Assembly: GCA_037783545.1 (NCBI GenBank)
Contig: JBBELK010000007.1
Span: 372,001 to 436,000, forward strand
Direction: 5' to 3'
Length of the DNA stretch: 64,000 bases
From: Henricia sp. BOLD:AAB3569
Lineage: Eukaryota > Echinodermata > Asteroidea > Spinulosida > Echinasteridae
The notes beneath the pieces were generated by a model. That model did no database searches and was not told the DNA's origin. It saw only the letters and a list, made by a program, of their open reading frames with translations. Made by a program: the position numbers and the translations under genes. Below, piece by piece: positions 47,301-57,472 of this stretch. Numbering within the stretch: the stretch's first letter is position 1; each line of letters begins with the position of its first letter.

Positions 47301-50300
47301 TGCAAAATAATTTTCCGTCTGCTACGAGTAGTCGTGTTTCCCGAATATTGTTACATAGTGTGCACGGATTCCTGATAGGTAACAGACGAAATAGCGCCCT
47401 CAATGTAATGATTAAAAAGCGTGAAAAAAATCACATTTCCACTCATTATAAAATATTAAATTTTCAGTATGTTAATTAGTGATTTTGTATACACCAGTCA
47501 GTGTTGGAATGCATTATATTGCAATTAGTTCTAGGTTAGGCACAATTTGACCGGACTATTATGTGCAATTGGTGTAGTATATATGTATAATGTTTAACAA
47601 ACAAAGAGGTGTCTGTATTTTACCTGAAGATTTTCAATATTTGAACTGGGATCGTCTCCCGTTATGGCTTCTAGAGTAATCGTTGTTACGCCGTTTTCTT
47701 TCAACAATTTGTCCAGGTCCTCCACTTCCTGAAAGAGAGAATATGATTGGCTATAGGTCCTGTCAATCACTGGTTTTTGACACCATACGTTTAGGTGGAA
47801 CCGCCTCTTCGTTGGTAACACATTTTCATGGCCGTGCAATCTGTCATGAGCAAGCTGTCTATTGAATCTAATTTAAAAGCTTTGTTAATTCTGTAGGTCG
47901 TGGGTTCGAATCCGGATCGGCCCACGTCCAAGGCACTTTGCCATGAATTGCCTCTCTCCACCGAGAAGAATATGGGTACCTGTGAGGGCAGTGAAAGCTG
48001 GTGTGTTTGAATTCCTGTGCGTATTAGCTGCATGGGGATGCAGGGTCCCAAGTCAGTTGAGAAGGATTAAGGAACGATATTACTGAGCCCAATGACCAGG
48101 GGTAATAATGTAACAGCACCTTGAGCATCCTTGGGATGGATATGTGCGCGATAAATATGTCTATTATATTATTAAAGGAGCGTGTTAAGATTTTTCCAAA
48201 AAATGAATTTTATTTTAACCAAACAATCATATGAAATACCTCCTTAAAATACTGTCCATGGGATGAAAACAGGAAATTTGCAATATCTAAATTGGATGTC
48301 AGTGGAAGGTAGGCGTAATTACTGCACTGCTTTATGGAACCAAATAATAGTTTACTAAACTTCGGTATATTTTTGATAATATCCCTGGAAATATACGGAT
48401 TGAGGGCGCGAAATTTCAGAATGGTAATGAGAAAAATATAACACATGATATGGTATCAAAATCTCAACACCCATTGGGAAAAATGTGGGGGTCAAAAATG
48501 TGATATGAACACGTTCCTTAAACGCATCTACATTTCTTTTATTAGCTTTTGCCTCACATTTCCCTATTTTAAAGAAAAAATATTTCTCACCGCACGGAAG
48601 AGGTTATAATTCTGGAAGATGATGGCGGCGCGTTTCCAGCCCATCTGCCTCATGAGCTCAATCCGTGCCGGGTTGAACACACCAGAGCTGGGGTAGATCT
48701 GTACCGTTAAGGGGTACTTCTCCAGATGGCGTTCGTCTGATACGAATTGGGCGATACCCACCTAGGAAACAAAACCAGGGGTTAATTTCATAAAGTTTCA
48801 TAAAGCAGACAATTTTGATTTATAAAAATGGGTTAATAGTCAAAATTGTATGTCAACTATAGCGGAACACCAGTCAATTGTAATCCACATCACTTTTTTT
48901 CTGCTAAACAGCTTTATGAAATTGGCCCCGTACATGATGTTTATTGGGACATTTATTGGCAACCTTGGCGGCAGCAGACATTTGTAGAGTTCATTCATTG
49001 ACTCAAACAGAATGTTATCGGGTGAACGCTTATATCCAATCCATTGTATATATAGATCAGTGATTTGAACGTGCAGTAGAATCAATACCGTGTTCACCGT
49101 AGGAGAGAATGGCATAAAGCAACCAGACTGTTGATTGCAAGGCAGTGGCTTGCACCACGTAGAAACAACAGCGTAGCATGTGACTTTCGAAATTGCATCT
49201 GCATTTGAATGGGAAGAATTTGGGGCGGGCGATTATTTTATTCAGGTAGACGCTTATATCCAATCCATTGTATATATAGATCAGTGATTTGGACCGTATT
49301 TTATTGGCAGCCTTTCAACTTTTGGTTCCAGCAGACATTTGTAGAATTCTTTCACTGATCTATACAATGGACTATCAGCCACTCTCTGAATGAGTCAACT
49401 GTTCGCCATCTTACTCCAGGAAAGGCAACGTCTTGCCTGGACTGGTAAGGCTGCATCCGAATTACTGGCTCTGGCTGTGGCTTTGGTTGTTGCCATGCTG
49501 TGCCTACGGGCGGACATTGGCAGTCCTTAGCAACAGCATAACAACAGCCACAGCCAAAGCCAGTGAAGTCGGATTCAGCCTTATACTATTTTCACATGTG
49601 TGAAGTGGAATGCAAGCGATCGAATGGGCTGGGGAGCCGTCTAGACAAAGCATTGCCTTGCCTGGAGTAAGATGGCCGAGCGATGCATTGCATCAGTTCT
49701 CGTATAGACACCTATATAACCGTACCTCCTATAAATTGTACAGAGCAATTATTCGGACCGTATTTAAATTTATTGGCAACCTTGGAACTCTTGGTGGCAG
49801 CAGAGGCCTTTTATAGGGGTGCGTTCGTTAAGATTCCCCGGGTCACTCGTGTCAGCCCAGGGGCGAACTGTACATTTCTAACGTAACTCTTAGTTCAACC
49901 AATGAACAGGTTCTACTGCCGACGACCAAAACTGGCCATTGGTCGAATCCGTGGTTACGTCAGAAACATGATTCTGGTTATGAACGCGAAAATAGACCTC
50001 TGGTCACTTGTCACTTTTCGTTATCCGTATACACGGGTCGACGGAAACTGATTTAGCCGGGCGCAGTGGCTTGTAAGTCAATTCTAGTCACTTAGCCGAA
50101 TAATCCGGAAGCAGGCTTACTTTAAGCACATATACACCGACTCAAATTTCAAATGCCGTAAGCCAGTGTGTCTAATACTTAATAACTTGAGAGTTTTATA
50201 CCTCAACTGGTGAACCTTTCGTCTTTGTTGTCTATAATACCAAACCAAATGTCAGCACAATATAATTGAGTTGAGTGAAAACTGTTTTTTTTTCGCAACA

Positions 50301-53300
50301 AAAGTAACGCAAATTTTCTTTAGAGATAGGTTTAATCAACATTTCCTGTCTTAATCAAAAGTTCAAAATTTCTTTTCTCAGAGTACACTCTAAAAACAGA
50401 TTGGTTAATTCAACCAATGTGGTTGGTAGATATGTGTCCAACCAATATATTGGTTAAAATAACCAATAATATATTGGTTAAAATAACCAATAATATATTG
50501 GTTAAAATAAGCCCGGGTGAATAGATTCGATACAGATGTAGACAAAATTTGTCCATGAGTTTGGGAAATCTGGATGCAGTGAAAAACAAATTGGCTCCAC
50601 CAGGACTCGAACCGCGGACCTTCTGCTTAACGTGCAGACGCCCTATATACCAATTGAGCTATGAAGCCAACTGGTGGTCTCGAATCACATCTGTACCGAA
50701 TTTCTTTTCTTATTATAGGTTAACATCGAAATGTTCACTTATTAGCTGTGTCACTCATGACTGCAAATAAAGCTTCTGTGTATAGAAAATTCCCACACTT
50801 TATTTGACTGCGTTTTTCAGTCGACAACAAATAGTACGGTAGAGAAATATATGGCGTTTCTATTGATGCTCGGTACATAAGGGAATGTGGTTTTGCTTCG
50901 CAGATTTGCGTGGATTTCCTTAGGGTATTGTAACGTCGCTTCGCAGAGTAGAAATTCCCTGAGACCTTAGGATGCGGCTAATATTGAGTAGCAGATTGGC
51001 ATTGTATGTTATATCCTTTAAAACCATGCCTTACAATGATTACGTATTTTTTTTGAATAAAAAAAAAATCAATATATGATCTATTTTTGTTTATTCCTTA
51101 TTACTTTGGAGAGTTCGATGAACACAGATAATATATTACATTCTATTTGAGACCACCCCACATTCACAATAAAATTATACTGAACCCTCAAACAGGTGAC
51201 TTTTACAAATGTGATGCTGTTATGAAAGGCAATAAAAAAATACTTTGGCCGAGTTGACCATACATTTTTTGTAGCAATTGATCTGCTAGATGTTTTGGGA
51301 CAATTCACTTTGGTCAAGTCACTACTTGAAACAGATATAATTTCGGATCCATTTAGCACAAATAGCCATTACCGCGAGGCCCGAGCGTGTTTTCCAGTTC
51401 TCTTGACCGTTAAAAGTCACGACCTTACCCGCGGTCGTTTATCGTTGTTCCCGCTATAGAGAAAACTCTTCTCGGTACTTCCGGTTGATATCCATGCAGT
51501 TAGAAGTATGATCGTACTTTGGCCTGGAGCAGAGCGCGTTATTAATCGCAAAAATATACGTGTTTTGGATATTGGGTCCATTTTGCGCGGAGCTGCTGCA
51601 AATTTGAAGCGAATTATGAGTTAGTTTCAAAACTAGTGTGAACATGGGTTAATTTCAAACCCCATTTTCGGCCGAGATGAACTCAAAAGATCGGTGCGTA
51701 CAATTTGTAAAATTCAGTACAATACCGCGGTATCCTATAACGAGGAAAATTGTTTAGACGTCAAATGGGTTAGCGCTGTTCTTCAAAATGTTTTCGCGGC
51801 CAAGACCAGAAACATGTTTCTGACGCAATCACTGACGCAACCAATGAACAGCTTCGGTTTTTTTACAACCGAAGATGATCATTGGTTAATTCTGTGATGA
51901 CGTCATGTAAAAACATGTTTCTGACTGCGACCGCCAAACATTCTCTTGGCCGTCGTACTTGACATCCACGGACTCTCTGAGTCACTGAAGCAATGCATAA
52001 TACATGTTATATTAAGCGAATGTCTCAACAGTCGTTAAAAATTAACCTTCTACGCAATATGACCTAGTTAAACATAAAGTTCATAATTTTAATGGCAAGT
52101 CCATTTGGACATTAATATTTACAAATTGCATCGCGGTTACGTGAAAATAATTCCTTGGTCGACAGCTATATGACGTGCACTTTTTTAGTCGGACCAATAA
52201 CCTTTTCCGACCCAACCATCATTGGCCAACCTAAGCAAGGCATTGTTCTGCCTTTAGCAAGATGGCGGACGGTTATTTTATGCAGGGAGCCACCAATGCA
52301 ATCCGTTGTATATATAGAACAGTTTATTCCGAATAGAGCCTACATGAAAATAGGCCTATTACGTCATTTTTAGCTAATGTTCGCATGCTCGAAAATAATG
52401 ACACAGATAATGAAAAAGGACCTAAAAAGAACCGTTAAGGTACCTGTGACCTTGAGAAAGGCACTTAATCACAACTGCTCCATCCTTCAGAAGGGATGTA
52501 AAGCATTTGGTCCAGTGTGTTGTGTATAGACCGTATATCGAGTAGCCGCCATTTCGTGGAGCAGTTTCTTTGTTCCTTGAGGATATGCATGGTTAAAGTT
52601 GCACATATTGTGCTTCTATTATTGTTGAACGGTTTAAGAAACAAAAGGTGCCCCACGAAATGTCGGCTATTCGATAAGGTCTATTGTACTTGAAAAGATC
52701 CCAGAGCATTCTTTCGTGAGAAGTAAGGGGTTTCCCCGGTCTCTGGCCGTCGGCTGTGAATGGCGCCACCCACCTATGTACACTCAACAAACCTGCTATT
52801 AAGTATACCTTGATAAAGAGGTCACCTTTCTATAGTGGCCACCAGTCTTGGGTCCCAAATGCCATGTGTATAATGCTAATACAACCTTTATAAAGTGGCC
52901 ACCTGTTTATAGTGGCCACTATATATAGTTTCTAGCTCCAGCCTACGGCTGTTCCATAAACGCATTAAAAATCAGACCCAACGGCTGTTACCTGTACGAG
53001 ATTGTATCGTTCCACCACTTGGTTCAGCACTTCGCCAACTCGGGAGTACACGGGGCCCCAGGTCATCAAAAATTGAGGTTTGTTATAGATGAAATCGTAC
53101 AGGGCAAGCAGGGACGGAGCTATAGTATTGGGGACTTGTATCTGTGGAAAAAAAATGAGCAAAAAATAAACAATGTTAGGTGATTTTCACTTCGAGAACG
53201 ACATAAAAACGTATGTAAATGCTGATAAATAAATAAAATTGAACAGAATTGAAAATATTAGACTTCAGAATCTTCAGAATTTGTTTATACTGCATGAAAA

Positions 53301-55419
53301 CGCTTGGAGGGGCTTTCTAAACATGCAGGGGAGGGGCTTTCTAAACTTCGATGAGAGTTTTACTTTTTGTCCCCGGACGCTGTGAGAGTTCTAAATATTA
53401 GGCATTAAGCGTTGTCTTCCATGGCGCCCGATTTAGTGAGGTACGTGCAGTATAGGATACACTGCAGTACCACAATGAAGAACTAAAGGTGCGTACCAGA
53501 TCATACTTTTGACACCCCCATTTTCCCCGTGGGTATTGAAATTTTGATACCATATCATATGTCATATTTGTCTTATTACCATTCTGAAATTTCAAGCTCT
53601 CAATCCGTATATTTCCCGTGAGGGATATAATTGTAACAATCTACCGAGGTTTAGTAAACTAATCTATCAGGTTACATAAAGCAGTAACTGTGATTACACC
53701 AACCTTTTTGCTTCCACATCCAAATTGGAGATTGCGAATTTCCTGTTTTGCTTCCTAGTTTCATACGAATAGTATTTTGGGGAGGTATTTTATATGATTG
53801 TCATGTTAGAACGAAATCCATTTTTTCTTTGTAAAAATCTGAACAAGGTATGCACGTACGTTGATATAGCACAGCCGATGGAAAATATAATGTATAACTA
53901 ACCATGTAATTTCCTAAATATGTTCGGCCCTGATTTCAGAATTGTGACAATAATAATTATGTGATGTGTGAGTGATTACACCCCCGCAGGACACTAATAA
54001 AAAGCAAATTGAATTTACGTCGTTTAGAGGACTCATTAAGCGTAAGTTACTGATGTTTTCATTTCGTGAAAGGATATCTAATTTATGGTTAGGTAGCCAA
54101 TTAAGATACCGGTAATTGGTCGTGCATTATTGGTTTTTTATCACGGTTTGATTACACGAGGCGTCGGTTTTGGCGCGAAACTAAACGGTGATTTGGCGCG
54201 AACGAAAATGGCGGCGTTTATTTTGAAATAATATTTGTATACACCTTTTACAAAACAAATACATGTAATGATCGCATAAAAACACAACCATTGTAAATTT
54301 AAGATATTTTGGTTCGAAACTCGCCCCGGCTGGGGTACCTGTGCCCTTGAGCAAGGCACTTAATCACACTTGCTCCATCCTTCGGAAGGGATGTAAAGCC
54401 GTTGGTGTTAGGTAACGCACTTTAAAGATCCCAGAGCATCCTTTCGTGAAGAGCAAGGGGAGGGATTCCGCGGTGTCTCTTGCCGTTTCTAATTCATTAT
54501 GGGTTTCTTCACGCTTGCGAGCGACCGTGTAATGGAGGCTTTTGAGGAATCCTTGGTTTCAGTACCAGAGAGAAATAATAATGTCAAATTTTATTGCAAA
54601 TACGATCACGTATATGCTTCGTCATATTGTCATAGACGGTTGAATTTGCCGTGCAATATCACATCTTCCTAAATTCTTACTCGGAGGGACTTTGGAAAGT
54701 TACAAGGCACGCTTATTCTCTTCAAAATAACATTGACAAATTGACATTTCTTTCTCGGATGTTTTCAGATGGTGTATTTGGGCTTCAAGCAACGAACGCC
54801 TTAGTCAGTCTTTTGCGTATTTCACAAAGTCACGAATAGCGTCTGGTGCACTGACGTACTTCCTTTCACATGCACACTTAGTATCCACTTGACCAGACTA
54901 TTTTTTTCTTCCTATGTAGTGCACGCGACAGGTGTGAAGTACAGAATCAATACCGTGTTCATCGTAGGAGAGAATGGCATAAAGCAACCAGACTGTGTGT
55001 TGCTAGGCAATGGCATACACAACGCAGCAACAACAGGGTATTATACTAGTATGTGACTTTCTGAACTCACTGCGCCTCCATTTCAAAGTGAAGAATTCGG
55101 GGCGGTAGCAAATGTTACACGGCTAGTTTATCCGCTCGCGGTTTTTAAATCTTAATTCAAGACTGACTGACGTGGAATTGTTTTTTTATAGGTCAAGGAT
55201 GAGAGATTGATTGGGCCGGGGCCACAGGTGGCACACTCGGAGTTCGTCCGTAATTCGAACCGGGGCTTGTACGGTGGCTTGTCCCAAGGTCTTACCTCGT
55301 CAGCCGGGTCCTCGTAACCGTAGAATGGGTCCTCGGACATCGAATCGGGTGTAAACATGCTGTGTATTTCGAGAACTTGGGCCGTGATTTCAAGGTACAT
55401 CAAATCACAAATTCGTACC
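29033..55419 (-). CDS. GABA-B receptor-like class C GPCR, 17 exons found, 5' end missing
   Basis: Seven-helix receptor with a Venus-flytrap ligand domain. Exons in gene order: 55296-55419, 52992-53141, 48591-48761, 47624-47728, 46319-46384, 45580-45783, 44440-44682, 42285-42348, 41888-41965, 40125-40275, 34098-34233, 33742-33852, 33203-33331, 32271-32442, 31469-31638, 30757-30876, 29033-29101. Phases agree at all 16 junctions, giving 753 aa before the stop. Family marks are GWY-NW in the ligand domain, FDEYGAR, the cysteine pair in exon 11 (YC) and exon 14 (LSYC), and FIPK at the end of TM7. The first listed exon begins inside a codon, so at least one more 5' exon (signal peptide, first strand and helix) exists; none was recognised up to 64000. 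Residues that bind GABA in GB1 are not conserved, so the ligand is unknown. Confidence 0.9.
29890..29990. repeat. Direct repeat with CCAAT motifs
   Basis: Two copies of about 45 bp: AGCCAATCAAAACACCCG, then GTCTGTTGTGCACGTC or GTGTGTTGTGTGCGTGTC. In the last intron of the receptor. Confidence 0.75.
31118..31419. repeat. Fold-back element, about 110-bp arms
   Basis: Ends TTGATATCAA on both sides; arms share AAGGCGCAAGATA, GTGAAGTACGAAA, GGCGCC and AAGCAAACTAGACGCG. In the intron after the TM7 exon. Confidence 0.87.
31701..31847. repeat. Hairpin, about 53-bp arms
   Basis: AATCGTGTCCCCAGAATCAG...GCAAACTGTCAATTGGAAAG pairs with CTTTCCAATCAACAGTTTGC...ATTCAGGGGACACGATT with few mismatches. About 60 bp before the TM6-TM7 exon in gene orientation. 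Confidence 0.87.
32640..32935 (+). repeat. tRNA-derived SINE, family G
   Basis: GGCGTAGTGATTC and CCGGGTTAGATTCCGGG resemble A and B boxes. The body (CCCTACTTGACCGCATGGG, CTCCCACTTCTAAAACYGC, GAAGATGCCATAAAAT) recurs at 61505-61690 and 62195-62310; 37995-38050 is a head fragment. Confidence 0.75.
35312..35398. repeat. 27-bp tandem repeat, 3 copies
   Basis: TTGCAATCAGCAAACAAATG repeated with period 27; the third copy has TTTCAATC. Confidence 0.9.
36565..36860. repeat. hAT-like MITE
   Basis: Ends TACACTGTAA and TTACAGTGTA. The interior contains many GTTGGTTAA/TTGGGTA-type short inverted motifs. TACACTGTAA-type ends are common in hAT MITEs (general knowledge). The element at 50385-50512 starts with a similar end. 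Confidence 0.65.
37258..37949. mobile_element. Mutator-like fold-back element, 129-bp arms, 9-bp target duplication
   Basis: Left arm 37258-37386 and right arm 37821-37949 are identical inverted copies as far as I can read, starting TAGTCTTGGCCCAAGACTAC. ATCATGTAT flanks both sides (37249-37257 and 37950-37958). The 434-bp interior has three ACCCAAATACA motifs and no transposase frame. It sits in the end of a family A copy, in a receptor intron. Confidence 0.93.
38270..38322 (+). repeat. Poly-G tract, about 40 G
   Basis: GGGGTGGGGGGTG followed by an uninterrupted run of nearly 40 G, then GTGCAAATCC. Its exact length is unlikely to be reliable in an assembly. It can form G-quadruplex DNA. The poly-Pro reading frame on the minus strand is an artefact. 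Confidence 0.9.
38380..38860. repeat. Fold-back element, about 210-bp arms
   Basis: Both ends read AAACTCCTCAAAAAA inward, followed by AGTTCGGAAAGT; arms share TATTCCTCTTTAC, ATGTGTCATTTGTTATGATT and GTGAAATGTCACAAAAT (roughly 85% identity). A lone end recurs at 47248-47310. Flanking TATATA on both sides fits a TA target. Confidence 0.9.
38917..38993 (-). repeat. tRNA-like sequence (SINE head or tRNA pseudogene)
   Basis: On the minus strand: A box TAGCTCAGTTGGTAGAGC, perfect T arm CTGGGTTCGAATCCCAG, acceptor stem with one mismatch (GCCCAGA/TCGGGGC), and a TTGGC/GCCAA anticodon stem with an 11-nt loop instead of 7. The loop size argues against a working tRNA. A broken relative lies near 38100-38155. 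Confidence 0.7.
39535..39700. repeat. Direct duplication, family L
   Basis: ATTATACACATGGCATTT, then GGCCACTATAAACA, repeated at about a 75-bp interval. The reversed relative is at 52800-52925. Confidence 0.75.
40727..41250. repeat. Fold-back element with long non-paired interior
   Basis: GGGGCGTTCGAGATGCTTAC and GTAAGCATCTCGAACGCCCC are perfect 20-bp ends. The interior of about 430 bp is CpG-richer than the flanks and contains AGGTGACGTCATTAC and ATCACGTGAT. Confidence 0.82.
41880..41891 (-). other. Non-canonical GC-AG intron donor
   Basis: The receptor exon 41888-41965 ends GGAAAG and the intron begins GCAAGT. The phase needed by the next exon (40275, G|AC) is met only by this site, so the intron is GC-AG. 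The extended match to AG|GCAAGT is typical of functional GC donors. Confidence 0.8.
42430..44439. other. Receptor intron, mostly unremarkable
   Basis: Contains a B-box-like GTGGGTTCGATTCCCAC (43370) and an A-box-like TAGCTCAGTTGGTAGAAC (43566), and a family P fragment near 44035-44145. No exon recognised. Confidence 0.5.
44805..45260. repeat. Family I fold-back, long version
   Basis: GGGCTGCGTTCCAAACACGC at the left and ATGTAGAACGCAGCCC at the right, with repeated AACGTTGGC/GCCAACGTT inverted motifs. 456 bp. Confidence 0.83.
45845..46082. repeat. GTTGTGCGTGAGC minisatellite, alternating purine-pyrimidine
   Basis: GCGTTGTGCGTGAGCGTT and variants repeated for about 240 bp, with short GTGCGTGCGCG runs. 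Such alternating G/T-C tracts can adopt Z-DNA. In a receptor intron about 60 bp from the exon at 45580-45783. Confidence 0.88.
47895..48170 (+). repeat. tRNA-derived SINE, family F, with tail
   Basis: B box GTGGGTTCGAATCCGGA, body GAATTGCCTCTCTCCACC and CCCAATGACCAGGGGTAAT, end GGATATGTGCGCGATAAATA followed by TATTATATTATT. Confidence 0.78.
48778..48928. repeat. Family D MITE, short copy
   Basis: Begins near GGGGTTAATTTCATAAAG and ends AGCTTTATGAAATTGGCCCC. Provides the unoccupied version of the site hit in the 16-kb copy. Confidence 0.78.
49449..49580. repeat. Fold-back MITE family H, diverged copy
   Basis: AGGCTGCATCCGAATTACTG at the left, AAGTCGGATTCAGCCT at the right; TA on both sides. 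Confidence 0.82.
50385..50512. repeat. 25-bp palindromic tandem repeat
   Basis: AATATATTGGTTAAAATAAC, then CAATAAT, repeated about three times; preceded by ACACTCTAAAAACAG and ATTGGTTAATTCAACCAAT. Confidence 0.85.
50589..50668 (-). repeat. tRNA-like sequence with intact anticodon arm
   Basis: On the minus strand: acceptor GGCTTCA/TGGAGCC (one G-U), D arm GCTC/GGGC, anticodon arm TCTGC-ACGTTAA-GCAGA (GTT in the anticodon position), TTCGAGTC in the T loop but only 3 of 5 T-stem pairs. Probably a tRNA pseudogene or SINE head; a functional Asn tRNA is unlikely. Confidence 0.55.
51760..51945. repeat. Fold-back family M
   Basis: CCAGAAACATGTTTCTGACG on the left and AAAAACATGTTTCTGACTGC on the right flank inverted AACCAATGAACAGCTTCGG / CCGAAGATGATCATTGGTT. 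Relatives at 30600-30715 and 49870-49990. Confidence 0.72.
52440..52775 (+). repeat. SINE family E interrupted by family P MITE
   Basis: CCTTGAGAAAGGCACTTAAT, CATCCTTCAGAAGGGATGTA and GATCCCAGAGCA match 63700-63860 and 54338-54480. The family P element 52527-52683 (TAGACCGTATATCGAGTAGC / GCTATTCGATAAGGTCTA) splits it; the 63.7-kb copy is continuous at that point. Confidence 0.87.
53500..53830. repeat. Repeat family B, uninterrupted copy
   Basis: GGGTATTGAAATTTTGATAC to TATTTTATATGATTGTC. Serves as the empty-site reference for the MITE at 15126-15257. Confidence 0.8.
54338..54530 (+). repeat. SINE family E
   Basis: CTGTGCCCTTGAGCAAGGCA, CCATCCTTCGGAAGGGATGT, then AAAGATCCCAGAGCATC, as in the other copies. 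Confidence 0.75.
54840..55110 (-). repeat. Repeat family N copy
   Basis: Reversed relative to 35440-35715; shares AGTACAGAATCAATACCGTG and TTCACATGCACACTTAGTAT. Confidence 0.75.
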
Positions 55420-55489
55420 CTGTTTTAATCCTGATAGTATATTTAAAATTAGATTACAGGATTGGAAAACTGTTACAAACAGCGTTATC

Positions 55490-55800
55490 TCCATGTGTGA
55501 TTGAGGATGTGTATGATAAAAACCAACCTGTGTATAAGTCAGCTCAGTACCTTATCTACGTTCTGAGAAAACAATGAAAACTGAGCACGTGCTTTCAAAA
55601 AATAAATGCGTGTGCACACACATTTAAATTATCTTTAACTAACCTTTTCTCGTAAAAAGTCACAATTTTAGGCGGAATCGTTGCATTTGACAGTTAAAAC
55701 CACTTCTATCTTCCATTTGAGTAAGGTTTTTTTCCGGTCAAATGGTTGATTACATTTTTGGGACATTGCAAATTCTCGAAGGAAAATTTATGTCCGACTT
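55490..55800 (+). repeat. Repeat family C copy
   Basis: TGATTGAGGATGTGTATGAT, then CCAACCTGTGTATAAGTCAG. Begins about 70 bp from the first recognised receptor exon. Confidence 0.78.
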
Positions 55801-55859
55801 GTCTCAAAAATAACTGATACCATCAACCTCTTCGACCAATTAAAAGGACACCACATCCA

Positions 55860-57340
55860 TGAAGGGGATCGGACGTGCTTTTGCGCTCTGGCGATCAATT
55901 ATAGCATCGAGCACGTCGAGTACAGGGAATCGATTCCCCAGCGGAGACGAGCACCGCGTGCCGATTTTATTCGCCCAGTGGGAATTGTGTATTTTGACTC
56001 AACTACCAAGCTTATTTATTAGATTTATTAGTCACGACGAGTTTCGATTTTAAACTCCCCCAATCCGTGCTTAGCCTAATGGACTTTAGCATCGTTGGCC
56101 CGCGTCTCATAAATCTTGAATTCTAGGAGTATTTCGAGATTAAAATGTGCCATTTTGGTTTTAATTAATGGCTCTGCAAATAGCTCGAGTTACAAGAGTT
56201 ATTGAGCCAAACGAAAACAAACTTGAGTGCGATTTTAAAAACCTTTTTACGAATGTCAAACGTTCTTTTAAAAGAAAATGTCACGTTGATATTTTAGTCC
56301 GAGAGGTTTTAACTCGCCATTTCTGAGCGAAGAAATTTGTGTTCCAATTTCTTTTTCTGTGTCGGGAAATATTGCAGCTTTAACTCGGTCCGCAACAAAG
56401 AAGAGACCCCAGAGGTAGTCCTTGAATTACCAGCAAAATAATGATAACTTTTGCGTTCTCTGGCTCAGGAATAATACAAAATACCCATCAAACACGAACA
56501 CTGGATCTTATAACCGCGGCCTATACTGACGCACGTACCAACCTTCGCAACGTAAACCTTATACTTGGTCATTTTTTTTAATTCGCGAAGGTGCGTTTTA
56601 AGTCACGGAGAATTATCTATATTTCCTTACAAAGCCGGGTATTAAAGTCCATCTCGATTTCCCCAATTAGTCACGAAGATGTGAATAAAACCGCAATAAT
56701 TTGTTATCAATTCAGGCGTCGTAGTTCTACAATATGTGTTTCTCGCTGTATGCAGCGCGACCGCCATATTTGTTTTGTGCATAGAACTTGGTCAATATTA
56801 TTAGGATCCGCACGGATATGTTTCTCAGTCAATGGTAACATTTTTATAGACATCGTTGTTCTGCAGTCTAGTTTTCTCCTTGAAAAGTATAATATATATA
56901 TCCCTTTGTTGATATAAGTCCACATGAAAAGATCTGATAAGGAAACGAAACAGGATTGCGTTCCTCAAGAAAAATTCACATTTTGTCCTTCAAAAAACAT
57001 TAAAGGCACAGGCTCGTCAGCAATGCGTGCGCGCCAAATTCGTGCCACGAAATACGCAGCTCCATGCCTTGAATACCTACGCTTTATGTAAGTCGCCATG
57101 TTTTGCACATGCACCTCGGTGATGGGACTCGAGAGGGCATGAGTCACTACGATTTGTATATACTTCACGACGTAATGTAGTCGTGAAACAAGGATTTCAA
57201 ATTTGTCACCTTAATTTCCAGATAATTAGGTTGAGTCTATAAGAATATGCTACTTTCTGTTGCTTCTGGACAATTATTTAGAACTAATTGTGGGGAATTT
57301 GTCCAAAAGCGATGTGCGAGGTATAAAATTTAATGTGAGA
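55860..57340. other. No gene seen
   Basis: I looked here on the minus strand for the missing signal-peptide and first ligand-domain exons of the receptor and found no stretch resembling the family start. 55860-55990 is GC-richer than its surroundings. Not excluded: a very short or diverged exon. Confidence 0.4.
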
Positions 57341-57346
57341 TTATAT

Positions 57347-57472
57347 GGACACTTGGTGACAGCAAACAAACCGGTCCTTTTCATTCTTACGTCACATTTG
57401 AGCTGAAGTGCGCATGCTCAATATGACGTGGCAATGGAAAAGGATCGGTTTGTTTGCTGCCACCTAGTGTCT
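57347..57472. repeat. Fold-back MITE, about 45-bp arms
   Basis: GACACTTGGTGACAGCAAAC and GTTTGCTGCCACCTAGTGTC bound 126 bp; CAAACAAACCGGTCCTTTTC pairs inside. Confidence 0.87.

Larger units (their letters stand above)
42285..55419 (-). other. GABA-B-like receptor exons 1-8: Venus-flytrap ligand domain
   Basis: The exon at 55296-55419 encodes LEIHSMFTPDSMSED, in the place of GB1 LKLIHHDSKCDPG; its acceptor is weak and it is the least certain exon. The exon at 52992-53141 gives LLALYDFIYNKPQFLMTWGP (GB1 KYLYELLYNDPIKIILMPG). The exon at 48591-48761 gives NPARIELMRQMGWKRAAI (GB1 NPTRVKLFEKWGWKKIAT). Those at 47624 and 46319 give the next strand-helix and DARIIFGFYYQEMATRVFCE (GB1 [20 protein letters not shown]). 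That at 45580 gives YGPKYVWILLGWYSPGNWW; that at 44440 gives YDQIVTIALALN and LEDFTYND; that at 42285 gives GRVAFDEYGARESDAV. Order and spacing follow GB1. No Sushi domain was seen. Confidence 0.88.

Noticed and set aside
55860..56050. GC-rich minus-strand frame as a missing receptor exon
   Set aside because: One open frame of about 45 codons without acceptor, donor or similarity to the start of the ligand domain.
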